22,070 nucleotides of DNA from contig CALJJF010000032.1 of assembly GCA_937973935.1 (NCBI GenBank), positions 1 to 22,070 of the forward strand, written 5' to 3'. Below are positions 1-7,570 of the stretch, in pieces. The notes under the pieces are model-generated. The model saw only the letters and a program-made list of their open reading frames with translations, searched no databases and was not told the DNA's origin. The translations under genes and the position numbers were made by a program. This stretch comes from MKRK01 sp001896915. Lineage in GTDB: Bacteria; Bacillota; Clostridia; Oscillospirales; Acutalibacteraceae. The number at the start of each line of letters is the position of its first letter. The stretch's first letter is position 1.

Positions 1-1202
1 GTTGCCAGACTGTCATCTGAGTTTATTTCTCGTAAGGCTATAAGCAGAGGTCTCAGGACTGTCTGGTGTCCAAAGATTAGCTTATTCATCATAGTAACAA
101 ACGCATATTCAAAATCTTGCTCCGGAATGTATTTCATGGAGCATTTTCCGATGTCCGCTATGTGATTGGTACAGCACCAGGCGATATTATGTCTGCCAAT
201 GGAGTGAATGCGGCGTTTGAATTTATCGCCACAGTGACCGCAGATGATTTTACTTGAAAAGGGGTATCGGTTCTGGTATTTGTCATGATGCTTTACCACG
301 CCTTTTTCCTTACCACGCTGATTAATAATGGTCTGTGCTGCTTCAAAATCTTCATGGCTAATAATTGCATCATGATGGTTTTTCATAAGATATTGCTCTT
401 GCTCACCATAATTATAGTGACGACTAAAATACTCATCGGTATAGGTCTTTTGAAAAATGGCATCGCCAGTGTATTTTTCGTTGCCTACCATTCCACGAAT
501 GGTTGTCGCCGTCCAACGACCACCTTTCTTGGAAGGTATGTTGCGTCGGTTCAACTCATCTGCAATTTTGTGGGTACCTTTGCCGGACAAAATTTCAGCG
601 AATATAAAACGGACAATATCAGCCTGTGTTTTGTTCACAACCATCTTCCCATCCAAGGTATCAAAGCCGTAGGGAGGATAGGATATTTTAAAGGTGCCGT
701 TTTGGAATCTTCGCTTTATCGACCACTTGCTGTTTTCTGATATGGAGACAGATTCGTTTTCGGCCAGTCCACTTAGGATTGACAGCATGAGTTCACTTTC
801 CATTGACCCGGTGTTTATGTTTTCTTTCTCAAAATAAATAAATATACCGAGGTCAAGTAGCTTTCTCACCAGTTCCAGGCAGTCGGTAGTGTTTCTGGCA
901 AACCGGCTGATTGATTTGGTTATGATGAAGTCGATTTGCTTATTTTCACAGTCGGCAATCATCCGAAGCAGCTCAGGTCGCTTTTCCTTTTTTGTGCCGG
1001 TGATACCCTCGTCATAATAAAGTCCTGCAAACTCCCAGTCAGGATTTGCATTGATGTAGGATTCATAGTGCTTTATTTGTGTTTCAAGACTGACCAGCTG
1101 ATCATCACTATCGGTGGATACGCGGCAATATGCCGCAACACGCAGCTTGGAATGTTCGGTATAATTATCATTATTTTGAGCAATTTTTGTTACCTTTTTC
1201 AA
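1..1202 (-). CDS. Large serine recombinase / phage integrase (3' end off the left edge)
   Basis: This is a site-specific DNA recombinase of the large serine family, expected to catalyse phage integration and, with a directionality factor, excision. My own translation gives 400 open residues running off the left edge. Residues 20-155 are the resolvase catalytic domain: YCRVST carries the likely nucleophile S29 and nearby R27, and SISRFARNT (about 97-105) is the conserved arginine segment. Residues 175-290 match the 'Recombinase' DNA-binding domain. A zinc ribbon follows, with C321, C324, C344 and C354 as candidate ligands. The start is TTG at 1200-1202, chosen because AGGAGGTGAT sits just upstream and the conserved domain begins soon after. 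There is no frameshift in the visible part. The coiled-coil tip and C-terminus lie outside the window. The family call is firm; the att specificity is unknown. Confidence 0.93.
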   Translation of the reverse strand, partial: MKKVTKIAQNNDNYTEHSKLRVAAYCRVSTDSDDQLVSLETQIKHYESYINANPDWEFAGLYYDEGITGTKKEKRPELLRMIADCENKQIDFIITKSISRFARNTTDCLELVRKLLDLGIFIYFEKENINTGSMESELMLSILSGLAENESVSISENSKWSIKRRFQNGTFKISYPPYGFDTLDGKMVVNKTQADIVRFIFAEILSGKGTHKIADELNRRNIPSKKGGRWTATTIRGMVGNEKYTGDAIFQKTYTDEYFSRHYNYGEQEQYLMKNHHDAIISHEDFEAAQTIINQRGKEKGVVKHHDKYQNRYPFSSKIICGHCGDKFKRRIHSIGRHNIAWCCTNHIADIGKCSMKYIPEQDFEYAFVTMMNKLIFGHQTVLRPLLIALREINSDDSLA

Positions 1203-1261
1203 ACTATCACCTCCTTGTCAGTGTCACATATTACCTCTAAACCTAAGTAATATCAACGGTT

Positions 1262-1465
1262 TCAGGGCATAATCTGTGCCAGTGCAGGAGAGAAAGATTG
1301 GCGGTTTAATGCGGTTATCTTGTTGAATTCCGACAAGGAAATAAGTCCATTTTCAAGCATGGACTTAAGCATTCGCTGTGCCCTTGCATAATTCACTTCA
1401 CGCTGCAATTGCTCCTGTGGAAAAGTCTTATTTTCATAACCGATTTCCGGCTTTTCATCAATCAT
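1262..1465 (-). CDS. Small SHOCT-like protein preceding the serine recombinase
   Basis: This 67-residue protein has a charged N-terminus followed by a helix and a short C-terminal segment (QRMLKSMLENGLISLSEF, then a polar tail). That pattern, a 'short helix, then LxxGLISxxEF', is typical of SHOCT-type small domains. Genes of this shape often sit directly in front of serine recombinases in clostridial prophages and conjugative elements, and here the gap to the recombinase start is about 60 bp in the same direction. The ATG start has a GGGAG ribosome site about 10 bases upstream. A role as accessory factor or directionality factor for the integrase is possible from context only; nothing in the sequence proves it. 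Confidence 0.7.
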   Translation of the reverse strand: MIDEKPEIGYENKTFPQEQLQREVNYARAQRMLKSMLENGLISLSEFNKITALNRQSFSPALAQIMP

Positions 1466-1534
1466 GTTTTGCCACTCCCTTCACAATCCAAAGGACAGAA
1501 GAGGGCGGTTTGAGTACCGAAAATATAAAATGGA

Positions 1535-1585
1535 TAAAAAAATAAAGCCGCCCGCCAGGTTATTTAAACCTAACGAGCGGCTTTA
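1535..1585 (-). terminator. Intrinsic terminator closing the lysis/late operon
   Basis: Arms at 1543-1561 and 1567-1585 pair over 19 positions with three mismatches around a 5-base loop. Reading leftward, the stem is followed by seven T residues (1542-1536). It lies 16 bases past the stop of the endolysin. The plus-strand side has no T tract, so it works for leftward transcripts only. Confidence 0.85.
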
Positions 1586-1600
1586 TAAAAAAATATACTG

Positions 1601-2380
1601 TTATGCTTTGCGTATAATGTCCTTCGGCACCCAGCCCAGTCCGTTGTCCAGCAGATACGGGCATTTGCGCTTGGTGTCAACAATGCGGGTGACAGTGCAA
1701 GTCTTGTTCTGGAAAGAGCGGCCTTTCCCTCCTCCGTAACTATCAGAATAGACCGGACCATTGAGGATGACCTTATCACCGACTGAGAATTCCGAGGGCG
1801 GATTTGGAGCGGGAGGTGTTACTACAAGTCCTTTGCGAACATCTTCTCTGAAGGTATCCATCGACTTGCCGTGCTTCGGAAACCAGTGCATAACATCGCT
1901 GTGGTTACTGGCTATGCCCAATTTGCGGCCTTCGCTGTGGCAGATGATGTTCTTTTCGGTAAGTCCATACTGCTTACAGAGGTATACGCAAAGTTCCACA
2001 GCTTCCTTATAGACAGCAGAAAAATACGAGGAGTCCGTCAGACCATCCTCGCAGATTTCAAAGCCGATATGTGTATCGTTCGCCGAACCCCCAGCATGCC
2101 AGCCGCGCCAATTCCAAGGGAGTGTCTGATAGGTTGCGATGCTGCCGTCTGCCAGTTTGCCGATGAATCCGTGGACGCAAACCTGTCTGCCATCCGGCTT
2201 ATCCTGATTCCAGTAGTTATTATACTGGTTTTTACCGAGCAAGCCATCATCTGGGCCGACATAGCGTTTTAGGCTCGGATTATTCGACCCGGTGGAATGA
2301 ACCATAATACCTTTTGGGGTTATGGTGCGATCTGCCTTATAGCAGGCATTGTTTGTAAGTATCAGTTTTTTAAGATTCAT
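1601..2380 (-). CDS. Endolysin: N-acetylmuramoyl-L-alanine amidase (Amidase_2) with SH3-like tail
   Basis: This lysin cleaves the amide bond between N-acetylmuramic acid and L-alanine in peptidoglycan at the end of the lytic cycle. Residues about 20-170 form the zinc-dependent Amidase_2 (PGRP-like) domain. H28 in MVHSTG, the GWHAGG motif near 93-98, E108, H148 in CHSEG and H160/D162 in ASNHSDV are the expected ligand and active-site positions. A Pro/Ala linker at about 188-196 leads to a C-terminal domain (198-259) with an SH3-like pattern, probably for wall binding. There is no signal peptide, so export depends on the holin encoded just upstream. The start ATG directly follows the holin stop, and its GAGGAGG ribosome site lies inside the holin 3' end, so the two are translationally coupled. 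At 259 residues the length is normal. Confidence 0.93.
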   Translation of the reverse strand: MNLKKLILTNNACYKADRTITPKGIMVHSTGSNNPSLKRYVGPDDGLLGKNQYNNYWNQDKPDGRQVCVHGFIGKLADGSIATYQTLPWNWRGWHAGGSANDTHIGFEICEDGLTDSSYFSAVYKEAVELCVYLCKQYGLTEKNIICHSEGRKLGIASNHSDVMHWFPKHGKSMDTFREDVRKGLVVTPPAPNPPSEFSVGDKVILNGPVYSDSYGGGKGRSFQNKTCTVTRIVDTKRKCPYLLDNGLGWVPKDIIRKA

Positions 2381-2782
2381 TTACTTGTCCTCCTCATCGA
2401 TTTTGTTATGAAGCTGTTCTAAAATATCGGGGATAGGCAGCCCAATGTGTGCCGCATTTTCGAGTATGGATACACCTTCATTGGAAAGATAAAAAAAGAT
2501 GACCGCTGTTCTTATAACAGAGCCATCTCCGATAATGCTTCTATCAATGATGTGTCCGACACCGACAAGGGCAAACATAACCACCTTTTTGAATATTCCC
2601 CTGAAGCCGACCTCGCTGGACAGCTTTTTATTGAGTACCGCGCACATCAGCCCGGTGATGTAGTCAATCACCACAAATGCAAGCAACGCATACAAAAAGC
2701 CATCCCACCCTCCGAGAAAATATCCGAGCCACCCGCCAATTGCGGCAATGCCGACTTGAATTAAGTTCCAAATGTCCTTCAT
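2381..2782 (-). CDS. Phage holin, TcdE / toxin-secretion holin family
   Basis: This membrane protein forms lesions that let the amidase reach the wall. The 133-residue product has hydrophobic segments near residues 7-23, 28-50, 65-82 and 90-105. The GYFLGGWDGFLYALLAFVV stretch and the following DYITG motif are typical of this holin family. The C-terminus is charged (ending KIDEEDK) and cytoplasmic-looking. I place the start at ATG 2780-2782 because GGAGGT lies six bases upstream. The frame stays open 19 codons further, but that extension overlaps the preceding terminator region and has no good ribosome site. The gene is immediately followed by the endolysin. A terminator-like hairpin separates it from the tail genes upstream. 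Confidence 0.92.
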   Translation of the reverse strand: MKDIWNLIQVGIAAIGGWLGYFLGGWDGFLYALLAFVVIDYITGLMCAVLNKKLSSEVGFRGIFKKVVMFALVGVGHIIDRSIIGDGSVIRTAVIFFYLSNEGVSILENAAHIGLPIPDILEQLHNKIDEEDK

Positions 2783-2811
2783 GAAATTACCTCCGTTATT
2801 ATATTTGGATA

Positions 2812-2846
2812 TATAAAAAGGCACCTCTGCATTTAGCAAAGATGCC
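2812..2846 (-). terminator. Terminator-like hairpin between tail and lysis genes
   Basis: Reading leftward, an 11-bp stem (2846-2836 pairing with 2830-2820, two G-T wobbles) closes a TAAAT loop and is followed by TTTTTATAT. It lies about 45 bases past the last tail gene and 30 bases before the holin start. If it terminates fully, holin and lysin would need readthrough; I see no convincing promoter between it and the holin. It shares the GCATCT...AGGTGC stem halves with the hairpin at 16897-16928. Confidence 0.75.
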
Positions 2847-2891
2847 GTACCGCTGTATTTGGTTGCAATTTATAATGATATAACCACGCCG

Positions 2892-4178
2892 TCAGTTTTT
2901 CTGCTGCCTGAAATCTGACCCTTTTCTGCCACCGCTGTCAACCGAGAATTCAGTGTAAAAACCGCTTCTGCCGAGGTTGTGCTTAACGGAAGTAACCGTT
3001 CCGATCATGCTGCGCTTTCCGTCCGGCTCCACCAATTCCACCGCATCGCCAATCAGCATATGTGGCGTAAAGATACCCACAAAACTTTCAATTCTGCCGG
3101 AAATGGCAACCGACTCCGCCAGCTCATCAGCATAAGCATTCATATCAGCAAGTGACGTGCCGTCCGGTACTGTAATATAAAGCGTCTTGTTAGGTGGAGA
3201 GACCCACCATTTGTGGGGTGGTAACTGCCGAAATACCGTATTGGCAGGCTCTTTGCAGGTGATGCATATTTTGCTTACCGTCTGCTCGTCGTCATATTCC
3301 ACATTGTAACTCCAACAGGTTTTATCCCGTTCAAAAATATAGGTAGAGGGCTGCTCAAATCGTCCATCAGATACTGGGCCAATGCCGACCGTCCCGTCCG
3401 TATTTTCGGAAATCTGCCAACCGGGAATTAACTGAATAACATTCTGAATACCGTCGAGGAGAGCCGTTTGCGGTTCAAAAGTCAGCTTCCACGGTTTTTG
3501 CGAGTCGGCTACAAAGAAGTTTTCAACCTCCGCCAGTGTTAATATAGCAGACAGGTTTTCTTTTAAAGTTGCGTCGGTAAATGAAATGTCTTCGTCAAAG
3601 GTCTGCTCCTTTAGCAGTTTCCCTATGGCATTCCGAGAGGTTACCGATACGCTTTGCTCCGGGTAGCCGATGGAAACACGGTCAATATAAAACTGTCCGA
3701 GAGATAATTCCACACTGCCACCAAGTGAAAAACACAACTCCAGCTTTGTGTTAGGAGCAACAATAGAGCGGTATCTGCCGACCAACTCTCCGCCCGCATT
3801 CTGCAAATTCACCGAGAACTGCGAGATGGGACTGCCTTTGGAATAGGAAATGCTGCCGTTTAAAAGGGTATGTGAAACATCGGTCGGCAGCATATACATC
3901 ACAAACTTGTGCATGGCATCAGCGCTCCAGAAACCATATGCTCCGTAGTGAGCCACCTTTTTTAGGGACGGTTTCGTAACGCCCATATCAGCAGAAAGCC
4001 TGCCTTTATCCGTAAAGGAAAGAGCATCATATAAGCCGAGAGCCGGAAATGCTTCCGTGCCTTTTACTGTTCCGTCTGCGGTGAGATAAATCAACCGTAT
4101 CCCGTTATCCATCATGTGAACCACCTGTGGGGATAATCCCTGTCCCAATTCCCGTGTATATTCAAAAGTTAGGCGCAT
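2892..4178 (-). CDS. Tail tip / baseplate hub protein, gpD/gp27-like
   Basis: This 428-residue virion protein is the last tail gene before lysis. No enzymatic motif is visible. The middle (about 150-215) has a 'YIDRVSIGYPEQSVSVTSRNAIGKLL' style pattern of alternating strands. The C-terminal third has the 'VGIFTPHMLIGDAVELVEPDG...IGTVTSVKHNLG' arrangement seen in hub proteins of the phage late-control-D type, where an OB-like barrel positions the tail tip. I infer a hub role from that pattern and from position. The start is ATG 4176-4178 with AAGGGGATG about five bases upstream. The open frame runs 25 codons further back into the previous gene, which I reject. It follows the previous tail gene by four bases. 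Confidence 0.65.
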   Translation of the reverse strand: MRLTFEYTRELGQGLSPQVVHMMDNGIRLIYLTADGTVKGTEAFPALGLYDALSFTDKGRLSADMGVTKPSLKKVAHYGAYGFWSADAMHKFVMYMLPTDVSHTLLNGSISYSKGSPISQFSVNLQNAGGELVGRYRSIVAPNTKLELCFSLGGSVELSLGQFYIDRVSIGYPEQSVSVTSRNAIGKLLKEQTFDEDISFTDATLKENLSAILTLAEVENFFVADSQKPWKLTFEPQTALLDGIQNVIQLIPGWQISENTDGTVGIGPVSDGRFEQPSTYIFERDKTCWSYNVEYDDEQTVSKICITCKEPANTVFRQLPPHKWWVSPPNKTLYITVPDGTSLADMNAYADELAESVAISGRIESFVGIFTPHMLIGDAVELVEPDGKRSMIGTVTSVKHNLGRSGFYTEFSVDSGGRKGSDFRQQKN

Positions 4179-4182
4179 GGAA

Positions 4183-5817
4183 TCATCCCCTTTGCAGTTG
4201 GATAGTATAGGTAAAGCGGAGCAGGTTGTTCGATGTCTTGAACGGATACTCAATAGAATAGGTGGCAGCGATTGCCGCTCCTGCTGCCGGTGGATTCGTA
4301 AACTTTAAACCGAGTGTTTGCTTTCCTAAGAAGAAGGTGGAGCCAAAGGTCAGTCCGTCACGGGTAGGGATACTTGTATAGAGAAAATCATATGTCCAGC
4401 TGTAGGATGGGATATATACTCGCCAATACTGCGCCGAAGTTTCTGTCCATCTCCAGACCTGCCCGTTTCTAATTTTGTCAGGAACAGCAGTCCACTCTGT
4501 TCCGTTTACGGAATATTCAATGACAAGGTTATCTATCTGTGCAGCCGGGACAGTAATACCATTCAGTTTTAATGTGTTACAGGCTTTTGCCGAGCCAAAG
4601 TTTATAATAATAGGTGTTGCTTCACTAACGGTTACAGATGAAGGATAAAAGGAAGTATCCGAACAATCCCACCATGCTACCGGGTCGCGATAAGTTCTGC
4701 CTGTTCCGTATGGTGTCTTGGATGAGATATTACCAAATGTAACCTCCGGGCTTCGAACCGAATACTGCGCGGTTAGATAGTTTTCATACCAGTCGCCACA
4801 GTTGCTTTCATAATCAACGGTGTAGTCGGTGCCGCGTACTTGTGCCACATTGTTGACATATACAGTATCCGAGCCTTCCATAATCAGCGGACACTGGATA
4901 TTAAATTCTGTTGTTGTCCCATCACCGGTTCCAATCGGTATCTTTTCAATCAGATAGGGTGGAAAAATATCATGGTTCGGAAACGTAACGGCACCTATGA
5001 ACGGTGTACCTATATGCTTGACAATACGGTTATTTGCTTCTGTTTCAAGAAAGGTAATTACCGGCATATTTATCTGCAGGTTTGTGGTATCCGCACCGCT
5101 TATGGTATAACTCCAAGATTTACGGCTGGTGGACTTTTTCATTTCACCAGACGCAGTGGATAAATCGTTAGAGTTTACAAGTGGGAATCTGCCGAAAGCA
5201 ACAGTATTATCAAATACACCTGTTAGCAGATACCGAATCAAGTAGTTTTTCTCTGCTGGAGGATAAATACCGTTAGTACCAAAGCCGGACGGCGTATGGG
5301 TTACATAGAAGGTTGCAGTGATGTATACCACATCAGTATCGGTCTTGGTAATGGCTATTTGGTTTCCCTCGCTGTCTTGAAGCATGGCATGGGTGGTCAA
5401 ATACACATAAGGATAACTCCAATACTCCTCATGCCGCATGAATCCGACTTCCGTGATTCTTGCCCCGATATATTCATTTGCCTCCAACTTGATTCGTTTT
5501 TGACGATAGGATGTAGGGTACGCATATACTGTTGAAACATCCGAAGCTACTTTCCAACCAAGTTGAGTAAATAATGAAGTTCTGGTCGGACTTAACGTGC
5601 CTGTGCCTGTTCCGAAAGCAATACGTGATAATAGTGCGTTTGGATTAGAATCATAATCCCCATTACTGGTTTTGCCGTCGATACTTAAGGCACCTTGAAA
5701 CCAGTAGTTTAAAATCATGTTATATGCCACCGCCCGTTGTTTTTCCTTTCCGGTGTTGGCATCCACCACAAGGAAGTCAAACTTGTTGTGAATGGCGGCT
5801 TTTTCAAATAGATTCAT
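4183..5817 (-). CDS. Baseplate / tail-fibre-like protein with discoidin-like C-terminal domain
   Basis: This 544-residue structural protein is probably exposed at the tail tip. The N-terminal half (about 1-240) is rich in aromatic residues and beta strands and includes GTGTGTLSPTRTSLF, a pattern often seen in phage baseplate or fibre proteins. Residues about 360-480 have the shape of a discoidin (F5/8 type C) carbohydrate-binding domain: an early tryptophan pair, a central IIINFGSAKACNTLKL strand, then IEYSVNGTEW and YWRVYIPS. If right, this would be the best host-surface-binding candidate in the window. The ATG start has GAGGAGG five bases upstream. The gene sits 10 bases after the preceding tail gene. 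The structural role is likely; receptor binding is inference. Confidence 0.6.
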   Translation of the reverse strand: MNLFEKAAIHNKFDFLVVDANTGKEKQRAVAYNMILNYWFQGALSIDGKTSNGDYDSNPNALLSRIAFGTGTGTLSPTRTSLFTQLGWKVASDVSTVYAYPTSYRQKRIKLEANEYIGARITEVGFMRHEEYWSYPYVYLTTHAMLQDSEGNQIAITKTDTDVVYITATFYVTHTPSGFGTNGIYPPAEKNYLIRYLLTGVFDNTVAFGRFPLVNSNDLSTASGEMKKSTSRKSWSYTISGADTTNLQINMPVITFLETEANNRIVKHIGTPFIGAVTFPNHDIFPPYLIEKIPIGTGDGTTTEFNIQCPLIMEGSDTVYVNNVAQVRGTDYTVDYESNCGDWYENYLTAQYSVRSPEVTFGNISSKTPYGTGRTYRDPVAWWDCSDTSFYPSSVTVSEATPIIINFGSAKACNTLKLNGITVPAAQIDNLVIEYSVNGTEWTAVPDKIRNGQVWRWTETSAQYWRVYIPSYSWTYDFLYTSIPTRDGLTFGSTFFLGKQTLGLKFTNPPAAGAAIAATYSIEYPFKTSNNLLRFTYTIQLQRG

Positions 5818-5827
5818 ATGCTCCTCC

Positions 5828-7228
5828 TCAAATTGGTAAGTTTGATACCGCTTGCAGCGTCACAGTTACGCCCGTTATTGCCGCTGTAGCTGTTTCTCTG
5901 GTGAACGAATAATGGAACACAGGTTTTTGCCACAGAAAAGCAAGATTTGTGATGGTTGCGGTTACAGATTCATTGAAACCGGTCTGAATGGTGTTCACCT
6001 CTGCAACTGCAGTCGCTGTCAGAGCATTCAAAGCTTCTTTCTGATTTTGATATTTTTCATAAAACACAGGTCGATATTCTGGCACTGTAATGGTAACTTT
6101 CATATTTCTGCGGATATTAGGACTGACCATAATTGTAATTGCTTGTTCGGCATCATCATAGTTCACCGATGTAATTGTTACAGATGGCGAGATTGTCATG
6201 AACGGTAATATATCCGTTCCGATTTCACCATACAGTTTATGGCTTAAATAAAGTTTAAAACCGTTGCTTTCAAAGGTGTTCGGCACATTCAACTTTTCAA
6301 CACTTGTAACGGTTACAGCATCGGTTGCGTTAGGCGGCATCAGCGAACAATATACATATTTCATCTCAGCTGTCGCAGTATCACGCTGATAAAAGTTGTA
6401 TTCGACCAACTTATCGAAATAACAGAGCACATTCTGAATTTGGGCATTGACCGTTTCAGGTCTGAACGACATACCCGCATAGTTGCGGTGGGATAATACC
6501 CATTTCATCTGACCGCTTACTTCGGTGACTATGCCGATACGGAAATCATTAGTGCGAAAGACATACAAATGCGTATTGTTCGTACCGAGTTCTGAGACCT
6601 CAAAAGATGGCTCCCATAAGTATTCACCGGTATCCTGCTGACAATAAGCACGATAATACACCCGTCCGTCCTTGAGGTATCCGACAATTAAACCTTGGTC
6701 AAGTCCTGTCATGATGGAAGATTTCCAACCCTTGCAGACACTGATTTGTGATACCCCGGTATCCAATGTCAATCGAGTAGAATCATCGTCCCACTTTTGT
6801 ACATATAGAACATTATCTGATCCAATCCAGAACAAATAAGGTGTTTCTTCGGTTTCAAGGATATACCACAGGCTCATCGCTTCAAGTACCCAGTTTCCGT
6901 TATACTCAATTGCCACATCTTTTGCAGAACCCAGCGTCCAGACATACTGCCACGGGTTATCCATGTTAGCAGGGAATAACCGCTCATAAACCTTTGCCGT
7001 TCCATTGTCTATACACAAAGCATAAGCGCGGGACGGAGTTTTCTCGCCCGGCAGCTGACGTATTGCCACATCACCGAAGCCGGGTAACCCATCATGGATC
7101 GGCTCAGAGATGAGGGTGTTAACTGTTGCCTGTGTTGCCACAAGTCGTAAATTCGGTTGTGCATCCTGCGCCTCCACCTGCCAGCGTTTATTAAGCTTGT
7201 TCAACAATTCCTGCGGAATATATTTCAT
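5828..7228 (-). CDS. Tail tip structural protein, possibly beta-propeller
   Basis: I do not recognise a family for this 466-residue protein. Residues about 90-260 contain recurring short strands of the kind 'PYLFWIGSDNVLYVQKW', 'GLIVGYLKDGRVYYRAY' and 'NDFRIGIVTEVSGQMKW', spaced like blades of a beta-propeller. The C-terminal third (about 340-466) is rich in Thr and Val strands and resembles Ig-like or fibre shaft modules. No signal peptide, cysteine motif or catalytic motif is seen. It lies between a small tail protein and the discoidin-like protein, with GGAGGT seven bases before its ATG, so it is part of the tail tip cluster. The propeller idea is inference from strand spacing only. Confidence 0.55.
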   Translation of the reverse strand: MKYIPQELLNKLNKRWQVEAQDAQPNLRLVATQATVNTLISEPIHDGLPGFGDVAIRQLPGEKTPSRAYALCIDNGTAKVYERLFPANMDNPWQYVWTLGSAKDVAIEYNGNWVLEAMSLWYILETEETPYLFWIGSDNVLYVQKWDDDSTRLTLDTGVSQISVCKGWKSSIMTGLDQGLIVGYLKDGRVYYRAYCQQDTGEYLWEPSFEVSELGTNNTHLYVFRTNDFRIGIVTEVSGQMKWVLSHRNYAGMSFRPETVNAQIQNVLCYFDKLVEYNFYQRDTATAEMKYVYCSLMPPNATDAVTVTSVEKLNVPNTFESNGFKLYLSHKLYGEIGTDILPFMTISPSVTITSVNYDDAEQAITIMVSPNIRRNMKVTITVPEYRPVFYEKYQNQKEALNALTATAVAEVNTIQTGFNESVTATITNLAFLWQKPVFHYSFTRETATAAITGVTVTLQAVSNLPI

Positions 7229-7231
7229 AGG

Positions 7232-7570
7232 CTACACCTCCGTCACTTTGGAGAGCGTGGCGGCGACCTCGTAATACTGCACCGTCAGTTTCTTATAATC
7301 GGAAAGTTTGATGATTCTCCCAAAGAAAATCCCGGTCTGAACTCTTGCTTCCAAAAGTGAACCGGCATCCTCCGCTTGTGACAGCAACCGTTTGCCGTCC
7401 TCTGTAATGTACAATTTCAGTTCATAACTGATAGTAGGTTCGCCGATGCGTTGAATATATTGCTGTCCGTCAAGGGTGCTATGGATAGTGCGGATAACTT
7501 CCTGTTTTTCTTGAAGGTTTACAAAACGAGTAATTTCCTCGTTTGTATCCCTATTGAGTAATAAGGCCAT
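7232..7570 (-). CDS. Small tail tip protein of unknown family
   Basis: This 112-residue protein lies directly behind the tape measure gene. Its ATG overlaps the tape measure stop (TGATG), which means translational coupling. The sequence predicts mixed alpha/beta with a strand-rich middle (about 40-60) and no membrane segment or cysteines. In many siphoviruses the distal tail protein (Dit) occupies this position, but Dit is usually over 200 residues, so this is either a shortened Dit N-terminal domain or a different adaptor. I cannot assign a function beyond tail tip. Confidence 0.6.
   Translation of the reverse strand: MALLLNRDTNEEITRFVNLQEKQEVIRTIHSTLDGQQYIQRIGEPTISYELKLYITEDGKRLLSQAEDAGSLLEARVQTGIFFGRIIKLSDYKKLTVQYYEVAATLSKVTEV

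Noticed and set aside
285..740. 151-codon plus-strand open frame at the left end
   Set aside because: It is a shadow of the serine recombinase, whose minus-strand frame is continuous with conserved catalytic and zinc-ribbon motifs.
1228..1253. Inverted repeat ATATTAC-N12-GTAATAT between the integrase start and the SHOCT-like gene, as an attP candidate
   Set aside because: The arms are only 7 bp, and an attP here would separate the integrase from the lysis genes in an integrated prophage, whereas they are contiguous. It remains possible only if the phage is not integrated.
2783..2811. TATAAT-like box just before the holin as a lysis promoter
   Set aside because: No acceptable -35 lies at proper distance, and the start site would fall on the ribosome site.
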